64,000 nucleotides of DNA from Amphiduros pacificus (lineage: Eukaryota > Annelida > Polychaeta > Phyllodocida > Hesionidae). The translations under genes and the position numbers were made by a program. The notes under the pieces were generated by a model, which searched no databases, had not been told where the DNA came from, and saw only the letters and a list, made by a program, of their open reading frames with translations. The DNA is taken from assembly GCA_949316495.1 (NCBI GenBank), contig OX439011.1, forward strand, positions 18,815,995 to 18,879,994. The letters are read 5' to 3'. Shown here one piece after another: positions 51,401-59,600 of this stretch. Within the stretch, counting starts at the first letter, position 1; each line of letters starts with the position of its first letter.

Positions 51401-51835
51401 GATATTGAGAATTGATAATTGGTTCAAATCTCCAAGCCTTGAAATACTTTTATGGAATGGTAACAGATCATGACTTAAAACTCTGCAAAACAACCAAATC
51501 TTTTCCAATATCAGATCTATTGGTCCTATTTCAGACACGTGATTCCCAAGAAGTGCAAGAGATGGCATCCTCATTGGTCCAGGAACACCAGGAGCAGACC
51601 AAACAAATCCATAACATCAGGCAGCGGGAACGGCAAGGCCTTGATGAACAGTTGCAGAAGCGTCTTGCCATGAAGGGCAGCAGGCCGGGCTTAGAGAGAA
51701 AACTGGTAGCTGAGAATATCCTCCTCTTGTCAAGAACTGTGGTGTATATTCCCCCCATTTGATTTATTGAAGATTTGGGACTTTCTGACCTTGATATTGA
51801 AGGGTGTTTACTTTCTTTTTCAGAGTGAATTATGA
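30101..51835 (+). CDS. Unassigned 933-residue modular helical protein (20-exon model)
   Basis: Join of 30101-30421, 31251-31372, 31562-31724, 33323-33493, 33582-33980, 36819-36848, 39987-40028, 40434-40517, 42028-42162, 42405-42476, 44550-44759, 45369-45392, 45985-46188, 48622-48834, 49360-49395, 49531-49722, 50232-50279, 51021-51173, 51535-51705 and 51824-51835. Every exon matches its neighbour in phase. The N-terminus (1-107) is Pro/Gln/Ser-rich and disordered-looking; about 108-260 is mixed helical. From 260 on come about seven modules of 60-75 residues, each with a first helix, a central motif like MSSEEFAALM or MTEDKFGELL, and a Lys/Arg/Glu/Gln-rich second helix ending DDKLQQRL-like. Short acidic linkers separate them. 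No signal peptide, membrane segment or enzyme motif is seen. I do not recognise the family; a cytoskeletal, ciliary or scaffold role is only a guess from composition. Confidence 0.78.
30695..30850 (+). mobile_element. Second tRNA-derived SINE family, fragment
   Basis: A degraded box A (CAATTGGTAGAG) and a perfect box B (GGTTCGAATCC) are followed by a body with TATCAACCGCTATGAGCAGA and GATATCAGCGGTATATAAAT. Distinct from the 320-bp family. In intron 1 of the modular-protein gene. Confidence 0.6.
31251..31372 (+). CDS. Modular protein exon 2
   Basis: 40 codons plus two bases (residues 108-148, starting RMDETEQRIGTL) between ATATGCAG and GTGAGG. The split Arg codon AG|A is completed by exon 3; this is the only intron of the gene not in phase 0. 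Confidence 0.78.
31562..31724 (+). CDS. Modular protein exon 3
   Basis: One base plus 54 codons between TGTACAG and GTGAGT. It encodes a charged helical stretch (IEAMLAEDDPELLNLRFF, then RVVQKMRELRAKEK). Its one-base start could also join in frame with the short candidate exon at 24222-24253. Confidence 0.82.
32011..32107 (+). promoter_or_regulatory. Possible internal promoter / enhancer in intron 3
   Basis: A CpG-containing island in AT-rich intron has CCCCGCCCC (32011-32019) and two CRE-like sites in similar context, CGATGATGTAAT (about 32050-32061) and CGATGACGTAAC (about 32096-32107). A possible donor (CTTG|GTAAGC) lies near 32199. Motif matches only. Confidence 0.22.
32403..32666. repeat. 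16-bp minisatellite
   Basis: About 16 copies of GAGTGCGGGACTAAAT or GAGTGCGGGACTATAT. In intron 3 of the modular-protein gene. Confidence 0.95.
32990..33295 (+). mobile_element. tRNA-derived SINE, full length, next to a splice acceptor
   Basis: Same family as 25792-26113 with box A (GGCGCAGTTGGTTAGAG), box B (GGGTTCGAACCCC), the hairpin and (CAAA)n tail. Exact target-site duplication ATACTCAGTGTG at 32978-32989 and 33296-33307. The right copy ends 15 bp before exon 4 (33323). Confidence 0.95.
33323..33493 (+). CDS. Modular protein exon 4
   Basis: 57 codons, phase 0-0, donor GTAAGA. It encodes DTEAVSSAGRDLGVQLDP and an Arg-rich helix (TIVRTIRRQV). The acceptor (GTGAGTTGTAG) has a poor pyrimidine tract because a SINE has inserted just upstream and displaced the older intron sequence. 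Confidence 0.75.
33582..33980 (+). CDS. Modular protein exon 5 (module 1 and acidic tail)
   Basis: 133 codons, phase 0-0, between TTTCTTTCAG and GTAAAT; the largest coding exon. It holds the first helical module (VAEDYAKKLVSNG, central LSRAEIDRLLNDH, then a Lys/Glu/Gln helix with ELLEQKKRERL), a Ser/Gly/Pro linker and an acidic tail EEPEESESDEEELR. Confidence 0.88.
34063..34079. repeat. Poly-C run
   Basis: Seventeen consecutive C bases in intron 5; likely to be length-variable. Confidence 0.9.
34718..36658. repeat. 33/31-bp minisatellite of near-palindromic units
   Basis: About 60 copies. Each holds GATAGACAGTATTGTCTAT or the perfect palindrome ATAGACAATATTGTCTAT, then ATTGCCTGAGGT; units differ by one or two AT steps (31 or 33 bp). 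Blocks recur with about a 549-bp shift (GACGTGATAGACAGCATTGA near 35037 and 35586). Intron 5 of the modular-protein gene; ends about 160 bp before microexon 6. Confidence 0.96.
36819..36848 (+). CDS. Modular protein exon 6, 30-nt microexon with GC donor
   Basis: Acceptor CATTGCAG, then ten codons EFVARSSLQK and a donor reading AAAAG|GCAAGTA, the classic consensus for GC-AG introns. Phase 0-0, so including or skipping it keeps frame between exons 5 and 7. Without splicing the frame stops four codons later. Confidence 0.5.
37258..37788. repeat. 33-bp minisatellite (second family)
   Basis: About 16 near-identical copies with GTTTGGATACATATCCTGCC. Open on both strands because the unit is a multiple of three. 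Intron 6 of the modular-protein gene. Confidence 0.96.
38080..38731. repeat. 50-bp minisatellite
   Basis: About 13 copies of a unit with CTCACTTACTGGCTAGAACT and CACTACCAACATGGATGGAA; variants GGTCAG and GATGAAATG. Intron 6. Confidence 0.96.
38732..39986. other. Intron 6 remainder
   Basis: AT-rich intron, nothing recognised. Confidence 0.4.
39987..40028 (+). CDS. Modular protein exon 7 (acidic linker)
   Basis: 14 codons DNNYSDEFETDESE between CTTTATAG and GTGAGT, phase 0-0. It is one of several short acidic linker exons placed before or between helical modules. Confidence 0.7.
40434..40517 (+). CDS. Modular protein exon 8 (module 2, first half)
   Basis: 28 codons between TTATCAG and GTAAGC. 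It encodes DSEDDVLAATLHDSLWQQ and the central motif MTSEDFM, which is split from the rest of the module by an intron; in modules 3-6 one exon covers the whole helical part. Confidence 0.82.
40660..41345. repeat. Diverged dispersed-type repeat blocks
   Basis: Related blocks (AGCATATCTCAGCAACTACTT near 40869, GCTATATCTCATGAACGATG near 41131, GCATATCTCAGCAACCACTT near 41271) follow GACCTTG-type phrases. An old tandem or dispersed repeat in intron 8; similar GACCTTG-rich repeats are common in bivalve genomes as far as I recall. Confidence 0.5.
42028..42162 (+). CDS. Modular protein exon 9 (module 2, second half)
   Basis: 45 codons, AVMAEFREQQNERNRQKI then a long charged helix with DLEMRLAEKNRLRL, between GACTTCAG and GTAGAG. 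Phase 0-0. Confidence 0.82.
42405..42476 (+). CDS. Modular protein exon 10 (linker)
   Basis: 24 codons DEGGDSDSMISVQEGGATSN plus QELQ, between TGTTTGCAG and GTGAGG, phase 0-0. Acidic, Gly/Ser-rich linker preceding module 3. Confidence 0.8.
43010..43832. repeat. 37-bp minisatellite
   Basis: About 22 copies of a unit with ACCCCTGTGATGGGGGCTCA; GATACCACCTCT and GATATCACCTCC variants. Intron 10 of the modular-protein gene. Confidence 0.96.
43850..43970. repeat. Short C-rich tandem repeat
   Basis: Two and a half copies of a segment with ACCTCCCCCCTCTGGTGGAG, directly after the 37-bp array. Confidence 0.85.
44550..44759 (+). CDS. Modular protein exon 11 (module 3, type A)
   Basis: 70 codons between TCATTTCAG and donor GTCAGT. 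It encodes VFVQNLIRQRV, the central motif MSEEEFAKLM and a charged helix with EKLKERLARG. About half of 42 aligned positions from the central motif on match exon 14. Without the donor the frame would end six codons later. Confidence 0.86.
45369..45392 (+). CDS. Modular protein exon 12 (8-codon acidic microexon)
   Basis: EEDKETEE between ATATTTCAG and GTAAAT, phase 0-0. It is the positional partner of exon 15 in the duplicated A-linker-B block. Small size lowers certainty, but both splice sites and phase fit. Confidence 0.65.
45985..46188 (+). CDS. Modular protein exon 13 (module 4, type B)
   Basis: 68 codons between CTGTGCAG and GTTGGT. It encodes LRKLAEKFRQEVELRR, the central motif MTETQLQDLVAQY and a helix with SRIDALLAQKLANN. 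It aligns with exon 16 over nearly its whole length. A 38 bp minisatellite begins about 80 bp after its donor. Confidence 0.86.
46266..47874. repeat. 38-bp minisatellite, about 42 copies
   Basis: The unit contains CACATCCACCAAGTTTCTTA and CCCGTTGTCTTA; CCTCACC and CTGAACC variants alternate in repeating order, indicating block duplications. Very low divergence implies recent expansion. Begins about 80 bp after the exon 13 donor, in the intron separating the two A-B blocks. Open in all three plus frames; not judged coding. Confidence 0.97.
48060..48470. repeat. Diverged tandem repeat, about 150-bp period
   Basis: GTGATAACTTTGCCAAGACA (48068), GTGATACCTGGCAAACAAAC (48207) and GTGATAACTTGCCAAAACAT (48361) each start similar segments with GGATTCC or GAATTCC and a GACAAGTTCA-like end. 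Confidence 0.6.
48622..48834 (+). CDS. Modular protein exon 14 (module 5, type A)
   Basis: 71 codons between CTTATACAG and GTAAAA. It begins DIENCEEGKKTDATFIDD, has the central motif MSSEEFAALMAQQL and ends in a charged helix KMDDKLQQRLQQRG. It is the closest relative of exon 11. Confidence 0.86.
48894..49190. repeat. 26-bp minisatellite
   Basis: About 11 copies with GATATATGGGAAATTGTGCA; some units read TTGGACATAAA. Intron 14. Confidence 0.95.
49360..49395 (+). CDS. Modular protein exon 15 (acidic linker)
   Basis: 12 codons DSDEEEEMERSE between ATATTACAG and GTCAGT, phase 0-0; the partner of exon 12. Confidence 0.72.
49531..49722 (+). CDS. Modular protein exon 16 (module 6, type B)
   Basis: 64 codons between ATTTGCAG and GTCAGT. 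It encodes VKNLESKFQEELAKRKKD, the central motif ITASELEAMMALYRKQQ and RTDDLLQKKLEERKRQ. It resembles exon 13 throughout. Confidence 0.86.
50232..50279 (+). CDS. Modular protein exon 17 (linker)
   Basis: 16 codons RKAEVAHTPFAGFDVR between TATCAATAG and GTAAGT, phase 0-0. Not acidic, unlike the other linkers. Confidence 0.66.
51021..51173 (+). CDS. Modular protein exon 18 (module 7, first half)
   Basis: 51 codons after TTTTTTAAAG, donor GTAGTG. It encodes LDEQFFQQLQQMQQSQ, central motif MTEDKFGELLKNY and a basic end. If the weak donor is not used, the frame runs 20 more codons to a stop ending at 51233. Confidence 0.78.
51535..51705 (+). CDS. Modular protein exon 19 (module 7, second half)
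   Basis: 57 codons between CCTATTTCAG and GTAGCT. It encodes a charged helix ending GLDEQLQKRLAMKGSRP, matching the distal part of the other modules. Read-through would add 19 codons to a stop at 51760-51762, an alternative C-terminus. Confidence 0.78.
51824..51835 (+). CDS. Modular protein exon 20 (last codons and stop)
   Basis: After TTCTTTTTCAG the phase-0 frame reads SEL and then TGA. The strong pyrimidine-rich acceptor and a poly(A) signal 55 bp after the stop support a short terminal exon. Confidence 0.55.
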   Translation, partial: SEL

Positions 51836-51889
51836 TCCATAACCAGGACAGAAGGAACAGAATATACACTGGAATTCCCATAACGTTTT

Positions 51890-51895
51890 AATAAA
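51890..51895 (+). terminator. Poly(A) signal of the modular-protein gene
   Basis: AATAAA 55 bp after the exon 20 stop, at the expected place for a short 3' UTR. Confidence 0.6.
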
Positions 51896-51899
51896 AGCT

Positions 51900-52640
51900 G
51901 TAATATGCCAAAATGCTTGTTCAAATTTAGCAATGAATGTTCAATTGCCAGGATCTAGGAAAAGTTCTGCCTTGGCCTAATGTAGTTACTGGTATTAGGT
52001 ACAGCCTGATCAGCCTGATCTCACACTAGACTATCCTCGTCCAAATATCTATATTAGGACTATCAAGGACCTCTCTCGTTGCAATGGGTTTGTGCAGCGG
52101 GCGAATAATGTCACTATTTTTGGGTTGATTGCTCTGATTGGTTGACATAGATATAGAACAGGGAAACTCCAAACAACGACTACATATTTCCAGTGACGTG
52201 TGACCGGAATGCCGACCACAGTATACGGGCACCTGCAAAGTGGTTTGCTGTTTACTTTATATGTATATGGGACAATTATAGTGTCTAATCTCACACCATT
52301 GGCATCATGGGAGTGGCACACTTCCTGTTGTACACTTCTTGTTTGTAGTTTTGTAAAAAAAAATCTTTCATGTTGAGCTGAGGGAACTTGATCACATGAC
52401 TGATATGTGAGTCAATTTTTGATTTTCGCTGAGGAGATGTCATGTTTATAGGAGTAGAGTGTAAAATAATCACATTGTGCCATTTGTTTGCAATATGTAT
52501 CATATCACAAATTGTTGTGACATATCAATCTCAAATATATCCAAGGTCATTTCAAATTTCCTAAACATTTACTTTGGGTAATCCAGTTGGGGTTAAATAA
52601 GGAAATGTTTGCTGAGGAGTAAATATGTCATTTTGTACAC
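51900..52640. other. Downstream of the modular-protein gene, nothing firm
   Basis: Around 52080-52260 the sequence is less AT-rich, with an inverted CCAAT (ATTGGTTG) and a TGACGTG site, but no exon was recognised on either strand. Confidence 0.35.
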
Positions 52641-52641
52641 T

Positions 52642-52925
52642 GGTATGTGACATCATTTGGTATACAAGTGTGACCTCATTTGGTATACCAGTGTGACCTC
52701 ATTTGGTATGCAAGTGTGACCTCATTTGGTATACCAGTGTGACCTCATTTGGTATGCAAGTGTGACCTCATTTGGTATACCAGGGTGACCTCATTTGATA
52801 TACCAGTGTGACCTCATTTGGTATGCAAGTGTGACCTCATTTGATATACCAATGTGACCTCATTTGGTATACCAGTGTGACCTCATTTGGTATACCAGTG
52901 TGACCTCATTTGGTACACTTGTGTG
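52642..52925. repeat. 23-bp minisatellite
   Basis: About 12 copies containing GTGTGACCTCATTTGGTATA, alternating ACCAG and GCAAG variants. Confidence 0.95.
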
Positions 52926-52995
52926 TTCTCAATTAGAATTATCCAGTGTGCAGTATGAAAGCTGTGAATGCTCAAGTTGATCTATCTTAACACTG

Positions 52996-54617
52996 TAAGA
53001 GCCTCTGCCCTACGAACAGAGCCTCTCCCTTACAAAAAGAGCCTCTCCTACAAACAAAACCTCTCCCCTCCAAACAGAGCCTCTCCCCTACAAACAGAGC
53101 CTCTCCCCTACAAACAGAGCCTCTCCCTACAAACAGAGCCTCTCCCCTACAAACAGAGCCTCTCCCCTATACCCCGACAAACAGAGCCTCTCCCCTACAA
53201 ACAGAGCCTCTGCCCTACAAACAGAGCTTCTCCCCTACAAACAGAACCTCTCCCCTACAAACAGAACCTCTCCCCTACAAACAGAGCCTCTTCCCTATAC
53301 CCCTACAAACAGAGCCTCTCCCCTACAAACAGAACCTCTCCCCTACAAACAGAGCCTCTCCCCTACAAACAGAGCCTCTCCCCTACAAACAGAGCCTCTC
53401 CCTACAAACAGAGCCTCTCCCCTACAAACAGAGCCTCTCCCCTATACCCCGACAAACAGAGCCTCTCCCCTACAAACAGAGCCTCTGCCCTACAAACAGA
53501 GCTTCTCCCCTACAAACAGAACCTCTCCCCTACAAACAGAACCTCTCCCCTACAAACAGAGCCTCTTCCCTATACCCCTACAAACAGAGCCTCTCCCCTA
53601 CAAACAGAGCCTCTCCCCTACAAACAGAGCCTCTCCCCTACAAACAGAGCCTCTCCCCTCCAAACAGAGCCTCTCCCCTCCAAACAGAGCCTCTCCCCTA
53701 TACCCCTACAAACAGAGCCTCTCCCCTACAAACAGAGCCTCTGCCCTACAAACAGAGCTTCTCCCCTACAAACAGAACCTCTCCCCTACAAACAGAGCCT
53801 CTTCCCTATACCCCTACAAACAGAGCCTCTCCCCTACAAACAGAACCTCTCCCCTACAAACAGAGCCTCTCCCCTACAAACAGAGCCTCTCCCCTACAAA
53901 CAGAGCCTCTCCCCTACAAACAGAGCCTCTCCCCTACAAACAGAGCCTCTCCCCTACAAACAGAGCCTCTCCCCTACAAACAGAGCCTCTCCCCTACAAA
54001 CAGAGCCTCTCCCCTACAAACAGAGCCTCTCCCCTACAAACAGAGCCTCTCCCCTACAAACAGAGCCTCTCCCCTACAAACAGAGCCTCTCACTTACAAA
54101 CAGAGCCTCTCCCCTACAAACAGAACCTCTCCCCTCCAAACAGAGCCTCTCCCCTACAAACAGAGCCTCTCCCCTACAAACAGAGCCTCTCCCCTACAAA
54201 CAGAGCCTCTCCCCTACAAACAGAGCCTCTCCCCTACAAACAGAGCCTCTCCCCTACAGAGCCTCTCCCCTACAAACAGAGCCTCTCCCCTACAAACAGA
54301 GCCTCTCCCCTACAAACAGAGCCTCTCACTTACAAACAGAGCCTCTCCCCTACAAACAGAGCCTCTCCCCTACAAACAGAGCCTCTCCCCTACAAACAGA
54401 ACCTCTCCCCTACAAACAGAGCCTCTCCCCTACAAACAGAGCCTCTCACTTACAAACAGAGCCTCTCCCCTACAAACAGAACCTCTCCTACAAACAGAGC
54501 CTCTCCCCTACAAACAGAGCCTCTCCCCTACAAACAGAGCCTCTCCCCTACAAACAGAGCCTCTCCCCTACAAACAGAGCCTCTCCCCTACAAACAGAGC
54601 CTCTCCCCTACAAACAA
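52996..54617. repeat. 20-bp minisatellite, about 80 copies
   Basis: Unit CCTCTCCCCTACAAACAGAG. The left part shows a higher-order period of about 280 bp (CTATACCCC markers at 53168 and 53448, 53293 and 53573); the right part is nearly uniform. The 568-codon open frame across it is a repeat artefact. Confidence 0.97.
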
Positions 54618-54640
54618 CATTATAGTCAGCTTGAGGGTTA

Positions 54641-54714
54641 CAAGGGCTGGGAATGTTACAATCTCTGTGTCTGATTTGTTCACCGTCGCAGCTTTTCGTT
54701 CGCTGGCCGAGGAG
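54641..54714 (+). other. Possible isolated exon fragment
   Basis: One frame reads NVTISVSDLFTVAAFRSLAEE up to a GTGATG that could be a weak donor; the phrase is reminiscent of the last helix of carrier-protein domains (DLF...RSLAE). It is too short to call, and no flanking carrier sequence is visible. Confidence 0.15.
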
Positions 54715-54999
54715 GTGATGTGCTTCATATTGTGTTGTTACTTATACATTTGGCTTTTACATGAAATATTGAAACTATTCTTATTTATTTCAAACAGTAT
54801 CATACTAAGCACCACAATTTTTCTATTTTTTTTTTAAACAAAGCTCGGCTTCAGATGCTGGTAAAGAGAAACTGCTGAGTTTTTTTATTTGTTTTATTAC
54901 CCAAATAAATATGTAACCATGGAAATATATGTAAAAAGTGTACAGTATATGCATACCACATTACAGTGAATTTCAGTTTTGAGGAATACAAGTTCAATG

Positions 55000-55035
55000 A
55001 CAATCGGGTTGGACCCAATCAAGGTCACTAGAGGC
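55000..55035. repeat. Third copy of the inverted-repeat arm end
   Basis: AATCGGGTTGGACCCAATCA followed by AGGTCA closely matches the reverse complement of the right arm end (TTGATTGTGTCCAACCCGAA at 57845), although it lies outside the left arm. Confidence 0.65.
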
Positions 55036-55739
55036 AGTCACTTAACATGAAAAATCAAACTTGTGACCTGCATTTCTAACTCATGTTTTATTAAAATGCA
55101 AGGTCTCCTTGTCCTAAATCCAAAGTCTTTTTGCACAAGGACATACCATTAAAATTTTATGGCTGCTTAACATACGTGTGTTGCAGGGGGTACGTACTCT
55201 ACAAACTGTATACACTGATTTTGGATAATTAAGAAATCTTATCCAAATTAGTTATATTAATGAAACAAATATAAAGCAAATAATTTAATATAGTGTATAT
55301 AATGTTCTAACATAGTTAAAACTAAATTTGGACAACCAAAATTTTAAATATATAGAGAAAAAATGTTGAGACGGGGAAATAACATTTTGATATTTTCAGT
55401 ACTGCTCCAAGCAAAGATTATGACAACAAATTAACTTCAAATGAATCTCGACTCATAATGCTTATCAACTGCAGATAAAGAAAGAATATTTGTGAAAGAT
55501 ATAACATGCAACTGCCTAAGTATTTCACTTCTTATTGTTTTGAAAAAATTGATACATTACCTGGGGTACGTACTCTACACATAAACTAACACAGAAACAA
55601 CACTGATTTTCACAACAAAAATGAAATTGAAATATTTACAAAACTGATTTTTATTTTGAATTGACTTGCAATTGACATTCCATACATTTTTAATACTTAG
55701 ATATCTTCTTGAGCATCAAATAATTCTGTTACAGTATTG

Positions 55740-57865
55740 GGATGGGCTTCATCAAGGTCTGAATGTACACTCGGCAGTATTACAATGCAATAAAATATTT
55801 TTTGATGTCACCAAACATTTAAGATGTTGCTTATGATAACAAGCTGAATAATACCTTTTAGATAAAAAAATAAACCATGAATCAGTGTACTGTTTCCAAA
55901 GTGTACTATTTCCAAAACATAATAAATATTTTGATGTCCTATACTTATTAAAAATAAACTGTTATGAATGTGCATTGTGTGCTGTACCTTTTTGTCAAGT
56001 TAAAGTTAACAACTAATATAAAGGATACATTGCACAAACAAGGTATATTTTGACTAATTATTATCCATTTAGTTGTTTAGGATTGTCTGATGTATGACAT
56101 CATGGCAAACCTGGATATTTCACAATACCTCAGAAAAAAAATTTTTTTTTTTTAAAGGAATTTCTGGTTTTAACCCCTGTAATAAAAAAATCTACATTTC
56201 TAATAATGATTGATTGATTATATTTTATAGTTGTTTATACACTTACAATATAGGTACAAAAATATATTTGACCAATGTTGAGTATTGTAAGTGAAATAAT
56301 TGTTGGTTGAAAATGAGATGTCTTGTCTGTTTGTAGTGTACGTACCCCCATCATAGCATATGTACCCCGTTGTACAAAGAGATGTTAGTGTTGGTCTTGA
56401 TAGAATTTTAAATCATTTATGTTGTTTGTAAAGTGATGAGATGTCAAGTGGACAACTCTGTTAAAAAACCAGGTTTGATAATTATGTTTTGCCTTTTAAC
56501 ACAAAATTTCTAAAGATATGAAACATGACGTTGCCTCCATATTTTTAATTGTATTCTTGTTTAATTTACTCATTTTGGCTATGTTCTTTGAATAAGAAGT
56601 CCACAAACTTTTGTACTTGATGGATTCCTTGCTCTGTTTAGTTCATAAATTGTTATGAGCCACCTAGTCCAAGGGTGATCAGTATTTGGTAAATATTACT
56701 CAAATGTTGTAGTGTACGTACCCCAGAAGCAATTACATTTTAGTAAGTTCATGGAGTAGACTATACAGACTTTTATGATACTCATTTTACAATTAAATAA
56801 TTATCAAACCATTTGTATTTACTTTTTATATACTTATTCAAAATTAACTTCAAAGTTTCACTTGGTCTGGCTAATGAATATGGTAGAAATTCAAATATTA
56901 CTAAAATTATTGTAAGAAATTTTGTGTAGAGAGCAAACACATAATTATTAAACAATTTCTAAAACTGTTGTTTTGTTAAACAGAGATGTCCACTTGACAT
57001 CTCATCACTTTACAAACAATATAAATGATTTTAAAGTCAATCAAGTCCAACACTAACACCTCTGTGAACAAGGGGGTACGTACTCTACAAGGGGGTATGT
57101 ATGTACACTACAAAACATACTTCACATCTCATTTTCTGGTTGTGGGAGCATGCTTTCACCCAATAATTATCTCACTAATAATACTCAACAGTAGCTCAAT
57201 ATGACTGTATAATATGAATTAGTTATCTTTTCTGGAACTACCAATTCACATGGGGGTACGTACTCTACGCATTTTTGTTGAAATTCTCCTCAAAACATGA
57301 TATGGCATAATATTCACATAACAATGATTTGACCAACTTAAAATATTTATTTGTTTATTCCTTCATATGATATTCTCAAATGAAGGTATTTATTAATCCA
57401 TTTGTGTTATTAATATTAGAAATGTAGACAGTGTTTTATTATTGGGGTTTTAAACCAGAAATTCCGTAACAAAACACATATTTTTCAGTGGTATCGTGGA
57501 ATATGCAATTTGCGGTGATACCATACACCAGACAATCTAAAAAAAACTAGAGAAATAATTAGTCAAAATATGACTTATTTTTGCAATGTAACCTTTAAAT
57601 TAATTGTGAAATTTACCTTGACAGAAAGGTACAACACAGAATGAACATTCGTAACAGTTGATTTTTCATAAATTTCGGACGTTAAAATATTCACTGTGTT
57701 GGAAGTAATGCACCGATTCGTGATTTCTTTTTTTTATTTAAAAGGTATCATTCAGCTTGTTGTCATAAGTGGCATCTTGAATGTTTGGTGATGTCAAAAA
57801 ATATTTCATTGCATTGTAACACTGTCAAATGTACATTCAGACCTTGATTGTGTCCAACCCGAATG
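55740..57865. repeat. Large imperfect inverted repeat with TACGTAC motifs
   Basis: The left arm (about 55740-56460) matches the reverse complement of the right arm (about 56980-57865), with a spacer of about 520 bp. Paired landmarks: CATCAAGGTCTGAATGTACA and CATTCAGACCTTGATTG; ACAAGCTGAATAATACCTTTT and AAAAGGTATCATTCAGCTTGT; GATGAGATGTCAAGTGGACA and TGTCCACTTGACATCTCATC. Mismatches and indels are frequent. GGGTACGTACTCTAC-like motifs recur inside and outside (55188, 55563, 56336, 56713, 57075, 57254). No coding frame; possibly a foldback-type element or a head-to-head pair of an unknown repeat. Confidence 0.82.
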
Positions 57866-58847
57866 TATAAGCTATGGTAAGTGTTTGATTGAGGTCAGTA
57901 TTAGTCCCTGTACTCCTTGTGATGAAGATTTCAGTGTTCAAAGTGGCAGGAAGATGTAGACTTATATATTCCTCATTGTGAAATCCATATTAATACATAT
58001 ATTTTGGTCATTTATTTTTGTCATTTATTTTTTAAAGTTTCGTTTGAAGATGATGTATTTTAAGTCATAGATATCTGGAAAAGGTGAAATTTGTCTTGTA
58101 ATAGATCACCATATCAAGCACAGGAATAATCTGAAGCTTTAAGATTCAATCATTAAATGATTAAGTTAAATGATGATTTCAATCAATTTTAATTTTTAAG
58201 GATGAAATTGGCATCAATCCCTTTCCTTCTAAATGTCAGGCAAAAATATGCAGGAAAAGCTGGCTCATTTAGAAAATAGAGAGCAACAGAAAATATGCTA
58301 TTGTAAGGCCAATAAAAATGTTCTTTCTCATTGTCTCTGGGTCAATTTTGGCATAAGAAAAATGTGTCCAAGCACAAAACCAGTCAATAGAAGAATATGC
58401 TATTTGTACCTCCAGTTCTAAGTTTTTATAAATTGACAACTTGTCAATGTTTAAGCAGGTAAGACAGAAGGTCAAAACAACACTAGTTTTGCCTGGTCCA
58501 ATAGAAATTTGTTCAAAATTTGAAGTAACAGAAATAATTGCATATATTTTATTAAGATTTTTTGTGTATAGTATATTCATGAAATATCAAATTTATTTAA
58601 TTTTAAACAATATATGAAAAACATTTGAGGAAACGGTGTTTTTTGACAAGCAGAAATAAGCCCTTCACCGTGCAGTATCTTACCATTTTGAACATTTGAG
58701 ATAAGATAAATAATAAACAAAGCTATGGTAATGTGTTATATATATACTTAAAGAGATTTTTATGCAATCTTCGACCAACCTTTGGTGGCCATCTTGGTTT
58801 TAGTGCATTCACAGCTGAGAGAAATTACAAGTAAAAATCTTCCTCCT
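57866..58847. other. AT-rich sequence, nothing recognised
   Basis: No array or exon seen between the inverted repeat and the SINE fragment. Confidence 0.4.
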
Positions 58848-59001
58848 CCTGTGACCGGGTGGGCTGTCATGTCAAGGACCTGCGACATGACAATTCAGTG
58901 AGGCAGCACTATATCTGCTACAAGTAGGTCTCATCACGAAATGACTGAAATAAAGTTGAAGGTGATGTAAAACCCCAAACAAACAAAAAAACAAACAAAA
59001 T
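58848..59001 (+). mobile_element. SINE 3' half (5'-truncated)
   Basis: Starts at TGTGACCGGGTGGGCTGTCA and keeps the hairpin region (one mismatch) and an A-rich CAAA tail. The tRNA head is missing, as expected for incomplete reverse transcription. Confidence 0.92.
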
Positions 59002-59236
59002 CCCTGGTTATAGCCGGGCTCAGCTGATATGATGTGAATTTATACCTGGATATATCTGGCTGTGATGCAATTTTCTAAATAGCAATTTCTACTTTACGAT
59101 AAATAATCACTCCCAACAAACAAGTATCACATATGAAACACATCACTATTGATCTTGTTCTCATGTATTCCTGCAGATAAGCATATCACATTGATGACAC
59201 AAATATCACATTGCCTGTAAATATAACATTATGTAC

Positions 59237-59600
59237 ATGTATGTTACAGGATATATAATTTGTATGTTACAATATATGTAGCAGTATATATATATGTTAC
59301 AGAATATGTAACATGTATGCTACAGTATTTGTAGCATTATATGTATGTTACAGAATATGTAACCTGTATGTTCCAGTATATGTAGCATTATATGCATGTT
59401 ACAGAATATGTAACCTGTATGTTACAGTATATGTAGCATTATATGCATGTTACAGAATATGTAACCTGTATGTTACAGTATATGTAGCATTATATGCATG
59501 TTACAGAATATGTAACCTGTATGTTACAGTATATTTAACCTGTATGTTACAGTATTTGTAGCATTATATGTATGTTGTAGTATTGTTTGCATGTTACAGT
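59237..59600. repeat. 51-bp minisatellite
   Basis: About 5 to 7 copies built from GTATGTTACAGTATATGTAG and CATGTTACAGAATATGTAAC sub-units, so a 25-bp ancestor is likely. Confidence 0.92.

Noticed and set aside
52968-54674. 568-codon plus-strand frame (ASPLQTEPLPYKQSL repeats)
   Set aside because: The 20-bp unit shifts frame every copy and closes only by chance at the array end; no exon signals and no non-repeat coding sequence attached.
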